DNA from: Bubalus kerabau
Lineage: Eukaryota > Chordata > Mammalia > Artiodactyla > Bovidae
DNA length: 64,000 bases
Direction of reading: 5' to 3'
Assembly: GCF_029407905.1 (NCBI RefSeq)
Contig: NC_073627.1
Location: 155,749,697-155,813,696, forward strand
Made by a program: the position numbers and the translations under genes. The notes under the pieces are model-generated. The model was not told where the DNA came from, did no database searches, and saw only the letters and a program-made list of their open reading frames with translations. Position 1 is the stretch's first letter; every line of letters starts with the position of its first letter. Shown here piece by piece: positions 35,591-45,445 of this stretch.

Positions 35591-35785
35591 ACAGTGAACA
35601 TCTACTGTGTCCCTCCTAAGGGCCAGCATTATCCAAAACAGTCTCCTTACATTTTGCTCTTTAAACTACACCGTACTCCTAAGAGGTAAACACTGTTCTT
35701 ATTACCCCCGCTGTGTAGATGGGCAAAATGAGACAGAGAGAAGTGACACAGTCACTGGCCGGGCTTGAGAACCTGCGCCCAGTGC
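35591..35785 (-). mobile_element. MIR SINE
   Basis: TCTACTGTGTCCCTCCTAAG, ATTACCCCCGCTGTGTAGAT, GACAGAGAGAAGTGACACAG and a GGGCTTGAGAACC end follow the order of an inverted MIR. Confidence 0.75.
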
Positions 35786-36082
35786 CCTGTCCCTGCTAGA
35801 CAGGAGGGCTTGCAGAGCCTTCTGTGCATGCTCACCAGCTCATTCATTCAGTGCCTAGAGCTCAGCCCACAGGTCACATCATCTGCAGTGGGGATTTGAG
35901 GAGGAAGAGGGGGTGGGGAGATCATAGTTGGGATGGTAAGTCATCAGAAGGTTCCTGAGTGGATCCCAAGCCACCCACTTCACCACTGCTAGGGCCACCA
36001 TGTCCAGCAAGTCAGTGGGCTCTCAGGGCCTGGGTTTCACTCCTTGAGGATGGAGCCCTGGGCAAGATAAGCCCGGCTCCTG

Positions 36083-36299
36083 CATTTGATTCAATCACCA
36101 GATATTTACTCCAGAACTGCACTCTGCTCAGAGCACAGTGATTGCTGTCAACAAGACAAGATTCTACCCTCAGGGTCTGCATCCTAGCTGGGTGGGGGGG
36201 GGGGGGGGGCAGCAATAAACAGAAAACACTGAAGCAGCAGGTCCTGAAGAATGCAGACAGTGACAAGTTGCCAGGAAAGGGAAAGCAGCGTGTCCAGGA
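36083..36299. mobile_element. Ancient MIR/L2-like dispersed repeat
   Basis: GATATTTACTCCAGAACTGC, AACAAGACAAGATTCTACCC and GCAATAAACAG resemble a widespread old mammalian repeat. The exact family is not assigned. It contains a 16-G run at 36194-36209. Confidence 0.45.
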
Positions 36300-37466
36300 G
36301 AGGCCACTGGTCTTGTGGGAGCTGGTGTTACAGAGGTGAGATGGAAGCCAAGATGAGGGGGGGCGGGCGCCCAGGGGATCTGGGCAAGTGGACTGAGAGG
36401 AGGAGAGGGAGAGAGGCAGAGCAGGGGGCCAGATCTCCCTCAGGCAGCGCCTGGAGACCTGCCCTCTGCTCAGGTGCTCTGATATCATGGCAAGCCCCAG
36501 CCACAGAGTCACCCGAAGAAGGCTTATTGGAAACGGAGCTCAGAACTTGAAGCGTAGGCCACAGAATGAAGAGACACAAAAGGAAGCCACGCCCAAGGGC
36601 AGGGACCTACTTCAACTGGGCCATTGTTCCTGTCCCCACCCCCCGAACCCCAGTGCCTACCCGCCTGCAGGCTGTGACCTAACTGGCTTGAAATCATGTC
36701 ATTCATGCTGGTTCAGAGTTATGATATAAGGTGGCACTTCCCAAGGCCTTTGGTGGCTGCACAAAGCAAACACAGGGTGCCCAGGTCTACAGTAGGGAGG
36801 GTGGGGAGCCTGGAAACCTGGAGGCCTGGGCTTCCCTCTAAAGGCACCGCTTTAAACACTCAAAATGCAGGAACAGATGTTTAAACTATCTGGGAACTGA
36901 ATCATGTCTGCCACCCTATGAGGCTTCCAGCTTAGTGGAGGAGCAATCTCGATCTAGTCCAACCCTCCTGAGTTACCTGAGAGAAGACAGAGGCAGTAAC
37001 TGGCCGGGCCACATCTTCAGGTGCTCGTGGATGGGGCCTCCACAGCAGGGCCAAGCTTGGCAATGACAGGGCTGACTCAGGGCTCTGGGTCAGCGGACAG
37101 TCCCAGCTGACCGTGGCACCTTGGGAATCCAGAGAGGAGTGCCTTGGCACTGTCAGATCAGTGCACAGATGGGACATCTGGGCTCGTGTTTGGACAGCCA
37201 CTCTGTTGACAGCTTGAGAGTCACCACCAAGTGTCCTGCAGGACAAATGGCTCTACTTCCCAGGCCTCTCCTTGTCCTGAAGAACTGAGGTCGCAGACAC
37301 TTGTCTCATGGCCAGCAAGGGCACTAACAGCCACCCAAATGCCCTGTCCCTAAAGCCAGGCTTCTCACTCATGGGAAGGGAAGGAAGCTCCTGGCCAGCT
37401 CTTGGAGACCACCCCATTGCCCACCATCTGGTCAGAGCCACTAAAAGGCCTGGATGTTGCCGTGAT
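36300..37466. other. Unannotated stretch
   Basis: Purine-rich at 36340-36430. A 166-codon minus-strand frame (36012-36512) overlaps the old repeat and has no domain. Confidence 0.4.
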
Positions 37467-38188
37467 GTGAATGGACCTAGAGTCTGTCATACAGAGTGAA
37501 GTAACTCAGAAAGAGAAAAACAAACATCATATTTGTTGTCAGTTGCTCAGTCATGTCCGATGCTTTGTGACCCCATGGACTGTGGTACACCAGGCTTCCC
37601 TGTCCCTCACTATCTCCCAGAATGTGCTCTAACTCATGTCCATTGAGTCGGTGATGCCATCCAACCATCTCATCCTCTGTCTCCCCCTTCTCCTGCCAGC
37701 CCTCAATCTTTCCCAGCATCACGGTCTTTTCCAATGAGTCAGCTCTTCACATCAAGTAGCCAGAGTACTGGAGCTTCAGCTTCAGCATCAGTCTTTCCAA
37801 TGAATATTCAAATATCATGTATTAATACATATACATGGAATTTAGAAAAATGGTACAGATGAACTTATTACCAGAGCAGGAATAGAGATGCAGATGTAGA
37901 GAACAGACGTGTGGACTCGGGGCGGGTAGGGGGGAGGGTGAGATGAATGGGAGAGTGGCATTGACATATATACGCTGCCATGTGTAAAATAGACAGCTAG
38001 TGGCAACCTGCTGTATAGCACAGTGGAGCTCAGCTGTCACTCTGTAATCACCTAGAGGGTTGTGGGAGGGGTGTGAGGAAGGTTCAAGAGGGAGGGAATA
38101 TATGTATACACATAGCTGATTCACGTTGTTGTACAGCAGAAATTAACACAACATTGTAAAGCAATTCTATTCCAATAATAAATAAATG
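37467..38188 (+). mobile_element. L1 3' end split by BovB tail
   Basis: CTAGAGTCTGTCATACAGAG, then after the nested element ATACATGGAATTTAGAAAAA and CTGCTGTATAGCACAGTGGA, ending AATAATAAATAAAT. The BovB fragment at 37533-37809 interrupts it. Confidence 0.92.
37533..37809 (-). mobile_element. BovB LINE 3' end nested in L1
   Basis: GTTGTCAGTTGCTCAGTCAT to CAGTCTTTCCAATGAATATT. AAACATCATAT (37522-37532) and AAATATCATGT (37810-37820) form a 9-of-11 duplication made of L1 sequence. Confidence 0.94.
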
Positions 38189-38361
38189 GCTTCCCAGGTG
38201 GATCAGTGGTAAAGAATCTGCCACCAGTGCAGGAGCTGTGGGAGACACAGGTTCGATTCCTGGGTCGGGAAGATACCCTGGAGAAAGCAATGGCAACCCA
38301 TTCCAGTATTCTTGCCTGGGAAATCCCATGGACAAAGAAGCCTGGTGGGCTTCAGTCCATG
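38189..38361 (+). mobile_element. Bov-tA SINE, 3'-truncated
   Basis: GGCTTCCCAGGTGGATCAGT and GGTTCGATTCCTGGGTCGGG, stopping at GGGCTTCAGTCCATG. It directly abuts the L1 A-rich end. Confidence 0.92.
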
Positions 38362-39369
38362 TCTATGTCAAATATTGTCTGTGGTCATCAGGGATTAATT
38401 TGTTGTTGATTTCAAAGGAAGCCCATAGGAGGATGGGGAGGCATGGTGAATTTCTCCAACTTAATGAATCAGATCAAAGAAAATCTGCCTAAACCCTGGC
38501 TGTGCATCCAGGTGAGCACAACGCATTTTTGGGCAGCTTGTGTCCATTTCAATATCAGCACAGCTACTAGGAGAATAGTCTGTGCTGAGCACAGATTCGA
38601 GTCTATAACTTGATAGCGACTGGCAAGTTTAAAGAATCGCAGTGGTTTATCCTCAGAAGAGCTGACACCTTCTACAGAACCTTCTAAAAGAGAATGGTGG
38701 TTTGGCCAACACTAGCATCCAAGCCATGACGGGCTGTCAGAAATTCTGGACACGCTGGACAGTGCCTCCAGTGGCACCATAGAGGGATGCCAGCCATGGC
38801 TGGACCCTGAAATAGTTGGCACTGATCAAAATCCCAGAATCTGCCTTATTGTGGTTCTTAAAAACACTGTCCACAAAGACTAGATCCTTCCAACCTCCAG
38901 GAGGTTTTTTGGCCTGCCTGCTGTTCATGTGGCCCTTCTAGACTGGCTGCAGAGGAATAGCAAAGCTAAGACTTTCTGGGCACCCATGGAAACCCTCAGT
39001 CTGGCATGAGCCATCTGCAGTTTGGGGGCATTTTACCCACAAATGGCAGGTGTACCAGATGTCTGGGCAAAGCCCACATGATGAGCAGGCCATGTCTGTG
39101 CTGACCTGTTCGGAGGCACTTAGATTGTGTCTCCCCAGCCAGCTCAGACCAGCTCCATCGCCCCTACTTTGCAAATAGCTGTAGGTGTCTCCTGTCCTAC
39201 TTCTCCAGGCAAAGCCCATCCGAGAGGGCCCACACTCGGGTTGTTTTCCAAAGAGATCATGAGACGTTTAATTCTATGTGAGACTGTTTAATTCTGGAGA
39301 AACTGTTGACCAGACACCTGGTAAAACATTATTTCTTGGTACATCTGTGGGATGTTTCAGAGGAGATTA
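38362..39369. other. Unannotated stretch
   Basis: Two consecutive minus-strand frames (38737-38928 and 38938-39219) lie in different registers. They could be decayed coding sequence, but I cannot match them to any protein. Confidence 0.35.
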
Positions 39370-39725
39370 GCATTTGATTCAGTGGACTGAATCAAGGTCA
39401 CCCTTGCCAGTGTGGGCAGTCATCAGCCAGTCTCCTGAGGACCGGAAAGGGACAAAAAGGCAGAGGAAGGGCAGATTCACTCTCCCCTCTTAAGTGGGAC
39501 ATCTGTCTTCTCCTGTCTTCAGACATCAGACCTCCTGATAGTAACTGAATTCTACCAGACTTTCCTGATCTCAAGCTTGCAGACAGCAGATCATGGCACC
39601 TCTCAGCCTCCATAAATGTGTGGGTCATTTGCTATAATAAGTCTTCTCTTACATCCATCTATCTATCCTACTGGTTCTGTTTCTCCGGGAACTCTGAGGA
39701 TACAAGTTGTATCAATATATTTTCA
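39370..39725 (+). mobile_element. Probable ancient LTR-like repeat
   Basis: CCCTTGCCAGTGTGGGCAGT, CCGGAAAGGGACAAAAAGGC, CAGCCTCCATAAATGTGTGG and the ending TTCTGTTTCTCCGGGAACTC resemble a common old mammalian repeat whose 3' end carries a poly-A-type signal. Family not assigned. Confidence 0.45.
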
Positions 39726-40273
39726 ACAGGGCGCCACCTGAAAATTGACCACATCCCCTCCCCCCACATGCCTGCCTCACACAACAAATGGTAACAGAGA
39801 GGGGGAAAAAATCCCTTCTGGGCTGAGAATGGAGAAGGGAGATTTTACCTCATAGCTTGTGTAAACTTACCGACTTCCTTCTATTCGTAGCACACCAGGT
39901 GGCTGATGGAAATGGCAGAGGGCTCAGCTTTCATGAGAATTGAAGGTGGGACAGCAAGTTTTCTCCATGAGTAATTGTGGTATGTGGATGTTTTACAACC
40001 TTAGAGAAAATGAGGCTGCTGTATATACTTTGCTACTACCTAGGTAAGTGGTTTCCTGGCCTGGCTTTCACTATGAAGCATGATTTGTACTAGTTGTCAG
40101 TATAATTCCCCAGATTTGCCTGAAAACATTCTGGACTGTGTCCTCCCAACCTTCAGCTTTCATTCAGCTTCGTTTCTGAGATGAAGCCATTGGTGATGTT
40201 CCTGCTCAGTTATGGTTCTGTTTTTGTTCAGTGTGGGCATGGCAAATGGTTACACATTTTTCCCCCATATACA
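39726..40273. other. Unannotated stretch
   Basis: No feature recognised. Confidence 0.4.
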
Positions 40274-40319
40274 GACAGAGATAGATAATAGATGATAGAT
40301 AGATGATAGATAGATAGAT
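40274..40319. repeat. (GATA)n microsatellite
   Basis: GATA/GATG units adjoin a SINE. The GGATAGATA at the SINE's other end (40532-40540) suggests insertion into this repeat. Confidence 0.9.
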
Positions 40320-40531
40320 GTGGTTTAGTCGCTAAGTTGTGACCAACTCATTGCGACCCCATGGACTATAGCCACCAAGCTCCACTGTCCATGGGATTCT
40401 CCAGACAAGAATACTGGAGTGGGCTGTCATTTCCTTCTCCAGGGGATCTTCTTGACTCAGGGATAGAACCTGAATTTCCCGAGTCTCCTGCATTGCAGGT
40501 AGATTCTTTACTGCTGAGCCACCAGGGAAGT
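40320..40531 (-). mobile_element. Bov-tA SINE in GATA repeat
   Basis: TGTGGTTTAGTCGCTAAGTT to GAGCCACCAGGGAAG. Flanked by GATAGATA-type sequence on both sides. Confidence 0.93.
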
Positions 40532-40835
40532 GGATAGATATTATTTTGCTGACACCTCCAGATCACTTTCCACATCTCTGCCTTCACAAACTGCACTTGT
40601 TAAAGTCTTCCCAGGTCAGGCTCACACACCAACACTGCGTGGTACTTGCTGTGAGTAAATGGAGGGAGCAGGAGGAGTTAGGAGCCACCCTTCAGGATGG
40701 ATAGACTGGACAGATGAGCAACACAAGGCCCAGTGGATCCCAGAAACACCTCTCAGCTCTCCTAAGGATTCAGGGTCTTGAATAAGCTGTCCTGCCTCCC
40801 CAGGCTTCAGCCCCTCACTTACAAAAGGAGCCTTT
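40532..40835. other. Unannotated stretch
   Basis: No feature recognised between the two SINEs. Confidence 0.4.
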
Positions 40836-41224
40836 GGGACTTCCCTGGTGGGCCAGTGTTTGAGAGTCTGTCTGCCAGTGCAGCAGAGACACGAGTTTGA
40901 TCCCAAGGTCAGGAAGATCCCCTGGAGTAGGAAATGGCAACCCACATCGTCATTCTTGCCTAAAGAATCCCAAGGATTTACGTTCTGCCAGTGGAGGGGA
41001 CACGGGTTCGATCACTGGTTTGGGAAGGTCCCACGTGCTGCAGGGCAAGTAAGCCCACGCCCCACAACTACTGAGCCTGTGCTCTAGAACCCATGCTTCA
41101 CAACAAAAGAAGCCATCGCAATGACAACCCTGCACACCATGGTGAAGGGCAGCCCCCCTCGCCACAACTAGAGAAAGCCCACGCATAGCAACAAACACTC
41201 AGTGAAGCCATAAATAAATAAACA
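40836..41224 (+). mobile_element. CHR-type SINE with inserted Bov-tA-like core
   Basis: The head GGACTTCCCTGGTGGGCCAG and a long body with CACGGGTTCGATCACTGG, CAAGTAAGCCCACGCC and CCATAAATAAATAAAC form a long CHR-1-like SINE. Between them, 40881-40983 matches the Bov-tA middle (GATCCCCTGGAGTAGGAAAT). The direct repeat TCTGCCAGTG occurs at 40871-40880 and 40984-40993. Confidence 0.8.
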
Positions 41225-41229
41225 CATAA

Positions 41230-41544
41230 TTTTTTTATTTATTTAAAAATAAATTTTAAAAAAGGAACTCTTGAAGGAGGCGTGTGGTGGGCATATGTTG
41301 CAGGAACCCCTCCAGAGCTACAGAGTCTGTCACTCACAGTGGTGTCCCCTCAGCCCATCATGGGTCCCACCATTGGCTGTCATTCTCAGAGGCTTCAGTG
41401 TGTCGGGAGAACAGGCATCACATTCAAACACCCCTGCTCATTATAATGCAGAAAATAGAAAGCACAAGTTCAAATGCTGGGCCTTCAGCAAAAGACCAGG
41501 CTCACATAGCCGCCTAAGTCATTCATTTCATTGCTAACTGGAGC
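41230..41544. other. Unannotated stretch
   Basis: AT-rich start, then nothing recognised. Confidence 0.4.
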
Positions 41545-41640
41545 TACTCATTAGTACACCCATTGTGCAGATGGGCAAATGGAACCTCAAGCAATTTGGC
41601 CAAAGTCATATAGCTGATTCTAGAAAATGAAGCCAGCGAG
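41545..41640 (-). mobile_element. MIR-like SINE fragment
   Basis: CCATTGTGCAGATGGGCAAA, CAATTTGGCCAAAGTCATAT and AGCTGATTC match the inverted MIR core. Confidence 0.65.
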
Positions 41641-41861
41641 TTGTTGTTCAGTCGCTCAGTCATGTCCAACTCTTTGTGACCCTGTGGACTGCAGTACGCC
41701 AGGCTTCCTTGTCCTTCACTATCTCCTAGAGTTTGTTCAATTCATGTCCATTGAGTCGGTGATGCCATCCAACCATCTCATCCTCTGTCAACCCTTCTCC
41801 TTATGCCTCAATCTTTCCCAGCATTAGGGTTTTTTCCAATGAGTCAGGTCTTCGCATCAGA
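41641..41861 (-). mobile_element. BovB LINE 3' end
   Basis: TTGTTGTTCAGTCGCTCAGT tail to GAGTCAGGTCTTCGCATCAG. Confidence 0.94.
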
Positions 41862-42261
41862 GAGATATGACTCTAAAAGTCATAATCTCTCCACCCTGAG
41901 ATGTTCCCCTTTTACAAAAACATCTTACTCACTCTGTGTTTCCAGTTTGGAGACCCACAGGCATGGAGTTGAGCTCGATATGCTAACAGAAAGCCTAGAC
42001 CCCATCACTGCTCCTCCAGCTCCTGTCTGTGCAGTCTTGGATGGTGCTATGAGTCTCTGAGTGGACTCTGAACCTCAGTTTCTTCTTCTGCCAGATGGGT
42101 ATGCTGATGCCAGCGAGCTGGGTTCGAGGATTCACTGCATGACATGCACAGCCATGCTGCACTGATGGATACATTTGGCAGGTGTATTTGCCTGTTTTCC
42201 AGTAACTCCCTGAGCTCAGGAAGAGAAGCACTGCTGAGATGACTGTGGTACGGAGGCCTGG
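41862..42261. other. Unannotated, weak MIR trace
   Basis: GAACCTCAGTTTCTTCTTCT at about 42070 resembles a MIR core in the plus direction. Otherwise nothing recognised. Confidence 0.4.
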
Positions 42262-42610
42262 TTTCCTGGGGCTGCTCTAACACAGTACTACTAACTGGGG
42301 TGCTTAAGCAATGGAAATGTATCATCTCACAGCTTTGCAGTCCAGAAATCAGAAACCAAGGTGTCGGCAAGCTCCGTACAAGATTCTGGGTGGAATCCTT
42401 TCTTGCCTCTTCCGGCTTCTGATGGTGGCTCGTAGACGCACTACTCCCATCTCTGCCTCTGCTCTCACATGGCCATCTTCCCTGTGTGTCTGGCTCTTCC
42501 TCTTTTTATAAGGACTCCAGTCATAATGGATTAGGACCCACTCTAATACCCTCATCTTAACCTGACTGCATCCTCTAAGATCCTTCTTTGGGGTCCCTGG
42601 AATGAATCCA
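42262..42610 (-). mobile_element. MLT1-like LTR (ERVL-MaLR)
   Basis: GGGCTGCTCTAACACAGTAC, GGTGCTTAAGCAATGGAAAT, AAGGTGTCGGCAAGCTCCGT, TTTTTATAAGGACTCCAGTC and CTCATCTTAACCTGACTGCA follow the order of an inverted MLT1-type LTR. It is a non-coding remnant. Confidence 0.7.
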
Positions 42611-42654
42611 ACACTTATGTGTGGTTTCTCCACACTGGTGAGCAATACTTAGAT

Positions 42655-43395
42655 GCCAGCAGGGGGTTCAAGACTTCAACTCAATTCTAACGCTATCTAC
42701 CCAGCAATAGCATCAGATTCCACAGGTAAAACGCTCCAACCCACAAGACCACGCTCCTCTTCAGATGCCAGCCACAAACCCGGGTTGTTACCTATGCTTC
42801 CCCTCTGTGTGTGTGTGCTTCCCTTCTACTATAAACCAGAGCTTCCCACAAACCCCCACCCACTTCCTTGATTCAATTAATGTGCTAAAATGGCTCACAG
42901 AACTCAAGAAAATCTGTTTCCTCAACAGATTACTATTTATTATAAAAGGATATTAAAAGATATGAATCAACAGTCAGATGAAGAGATTCATAGGCTGGGG
43001 TTTTGAACAGAGAGATCTCTGTCCACACAAAGCTTGGGGCCCAACTCGGTGGCACACAGAAGCTTTCTGAAATGGTCAAAAATCTGTCCTTTGAGGGTTT
43101 GTGGAGGCTTCATTACATTATCATGATTATCTAAATAACTGGCCAGTGGCAATTGATTCAACCTCCTCTCCCCTCCCTGGAAATCAAAGGGTAGGACTGA
43201 AATTCCAACCTTTTAATCACATGATTGGTTCTCCTGGCAATCAGCCCCCATATTTAGGTGCTGCTAAAAGTCACCTCATCCATATGACAAAAGACAGTTT
43301 TATCTCTCTCTACATTTAAGAAATTCCAAGGGTTTATGAGCTGTGAGTGAGGAACTGTGGAACACAGCCAAATATATATTTCCTATAAATCTCAA
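42655..43395 (-). mobile_element. ERVL-type LTR (MER21-like), truncated
   Basis: ATTCAATTAATGTGCTAAAA, TGGCTCACAGAACTCAAG, GGAGGCTTCATTACATTATC and AAATTCCAAGGGTTTATGAG run in the same order as the LTR at 51222-52468. The outer end is cut by the BovB beginning at 43396. The family name is from memory. No open viral gene is present. Confidence 0.65.
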
Positions 43396-43803
43396 TGTTG
43401 TTGTTTCGTCAGAGTCACATTTGACTCTCTGCAGCCCCATGGACTGCAGCACACCAGGCTTCCCTGACCTTTACCATCTCCCAGAGCTTGCTCAAACTCA
43501 TGTCCATTGAGTCAATGATGCCATCCAACCATCTCCTCTTCTGTTGCCTCCTTCTCCTCCTGCCCTCAATCTTTCCCAGCAACGGGGTCTTTTCAATGAG
43601 TCAGCTCTTTGCATCAAGTGGCTGAAGAATCAGAGCTTCAATATCAGCATCAGTCCTTCCAATGAGTATTCAGGACTGATTTCCTTTAGGATTGACTGGC
43701 TTGATCTCCTTGCAGTCCAAGGGACTCTCAAGAGTCTTCTCCAGCACCACAGTTCAAAGCATCAATTCTTTAGCACTCAGTGTTCTTTATGGTTCAACTC
43801 ATC
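43396..43803 (-). mobile_element. BovB LINE 3' end
   Basis: TTGTTGTTTCGTCAGAGTCA tail, then CCATGGACTGCAGCACACCA and CACCACAGTTCAAAGCATCA, ending where the copy is truncated in the MYGCESW-coding region. Inserted at the outer end of the LTR. Confidence 0.93.
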
Positions 43804-44357
43804 CCAGGTCAGATGAGGTCTCCAGGGACCACTACTCAGTGGTTGCTGCTTCTTGGGATGGTAGACAGAGACTTGGGTCAGGGAGACCCTCCATGGTGCA
43901 TTTTCCCCACCAGGGGCTTCATTCAGGAGCAGAGGCACAGTCCATGTTCCTCTGGGTCCCACTTCATCACACTGAGTGGAGAGGGTGCCTCCAGTAGCTA
44001 ACTTGGAGGCAAGCACCCAATACAGCTGTCTGCCCAGAGGGAAAGGAGGGGAGGGGCCGGTGAAGCAGGAAGGAAGGAGGCCCATGAGGAGCATGCTGTC
44101 CATCAAGTCACACCGTTGGCATCTGGAGCTCATCCTATTGGGAGCTCTAGGGGACACACTGATGCTGCCTGGGAGTCATCCATGAGAGGTTAGGATTTAT
44201 CTGCCAACACCCAGCTTCTATGGACAATGGCTGCTCGCAAGGCCAGGAGTCCCCAGCTCAGCCACACAACCTGATGCTTCTGCTGGAAAGAGGGAAACTA
44301 TAGGTTCCAGGTGCAGCCTGGAAGGCACAGGCAGGAACTGCAGCTGAAGGAGAGCAT
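43804..44357. other. Unannotated stretch
   Basis: Purine-rich at 44036-44090. No gene or repeat recognised between two BovB fragments. Confidence 0.4.
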
Positions 44358-45009
44358 TGTTGTTGTTGTCACTAAGTCATGTCTAACTTTCTGCAACCCC
44401 GTGGCCTGCAACACACCAGGCTTCCCTGACATTCACCATCTCCCAGAGCTTGCTCAAACTCATGTCCATTGAGTCAATGATGCCATCCAACCATCTCATC
44501 CTCTATCGCCCCCTTCTCCTCCTGCCCTCAGTCTTTCCCAGCATCAGGGTCTTTTCTAATGAGTCAGTTCTTCGCATCAGGTTGCCAGAGTATTGTAGCA
44601 TCAACTTCAGCATCTGTCCTTCCAATGCATATTCAAGGTTGATTTCCTTTAGGATTGACTGGCTGATCTCCTTGCAGACCAAGGGACTCTCAAGAGTCTT
44701 CTCCAACACCACAGTTCAAAAGCATCAATTCTTCAGCTCTTGGCCTTCATTATGGTCCAACTCTCCCATCCATACATGACTACTGGAAAAGCCATAGCTT
44801 TGACTATATAGACCTTTGTCAGCAAAGCAATGTCTCTGCTTTTTAATACACTAAGTTTGTCATCACTTTCTTTCCAAGGAGCAAGCGTCTTTTAATTTCA
44901 TGGTTGCAGTCACCATCAGCAATGATTTTGGAGCCTAAGAAAATAAAATCTGTCACTGTTTTCATTTTTTCCCCTTCCATTTCCCATTAAGAGATAGGAC
45001 TGGATGCCC
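44358..45009 (-). mobile_element. BovB LINE 3' third
   Basis: (GTT)n tail, then the C-terminal coding region up to GATAGGACTGGATGCC, the MASGP-coding block, where it is truncated. Several lesions; the best minus frame is 69 codons. Confidence 0.93.
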
Positions 45010-45445
45010 CCACATGAACCATCAACAGGCCGTCTTGCACTTGGTGATGGGCTTGGCGCTGCTCCTTACTGCTGCTCCCCAGTGCTTAGAGGGCTTGGCT
45101 GCAGCCTTAGTGGGCTTGTACTGAGTCTGCACACCTCCCTCTGGCCAACTCTACTGTCTTCTGCTCCCTTCTATGGTATTAATCACAGGAGCTCCCCAGG
45201 ATTCTCCTCCTGGGAGCAGGTCTCCCTGGGACATGACCTGCATTTTGTGTCCTCCATGCCAGAGTATTTTGCAAGCATTTTACTTCTCATGATCTCAGAT
45301 AAGACCTGGCCCTTGAACCCACCCACCTTCACTCTAATCCTCCCTCAGGCAGAAGTTTACAAAAACCTTTAATCAAACACTGGCCCAGATCAACGTGGAC
45401 TAAATTTTCTCAATCTTTCCTGGTGTTCTCTCTGCCAGACCTAAA
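45010..45445. other. Unannotated stretch
   Basis: A 122-codon plus frame (45004-45372) begins at the BovB edge and has no domain. Confidence 0.4.
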
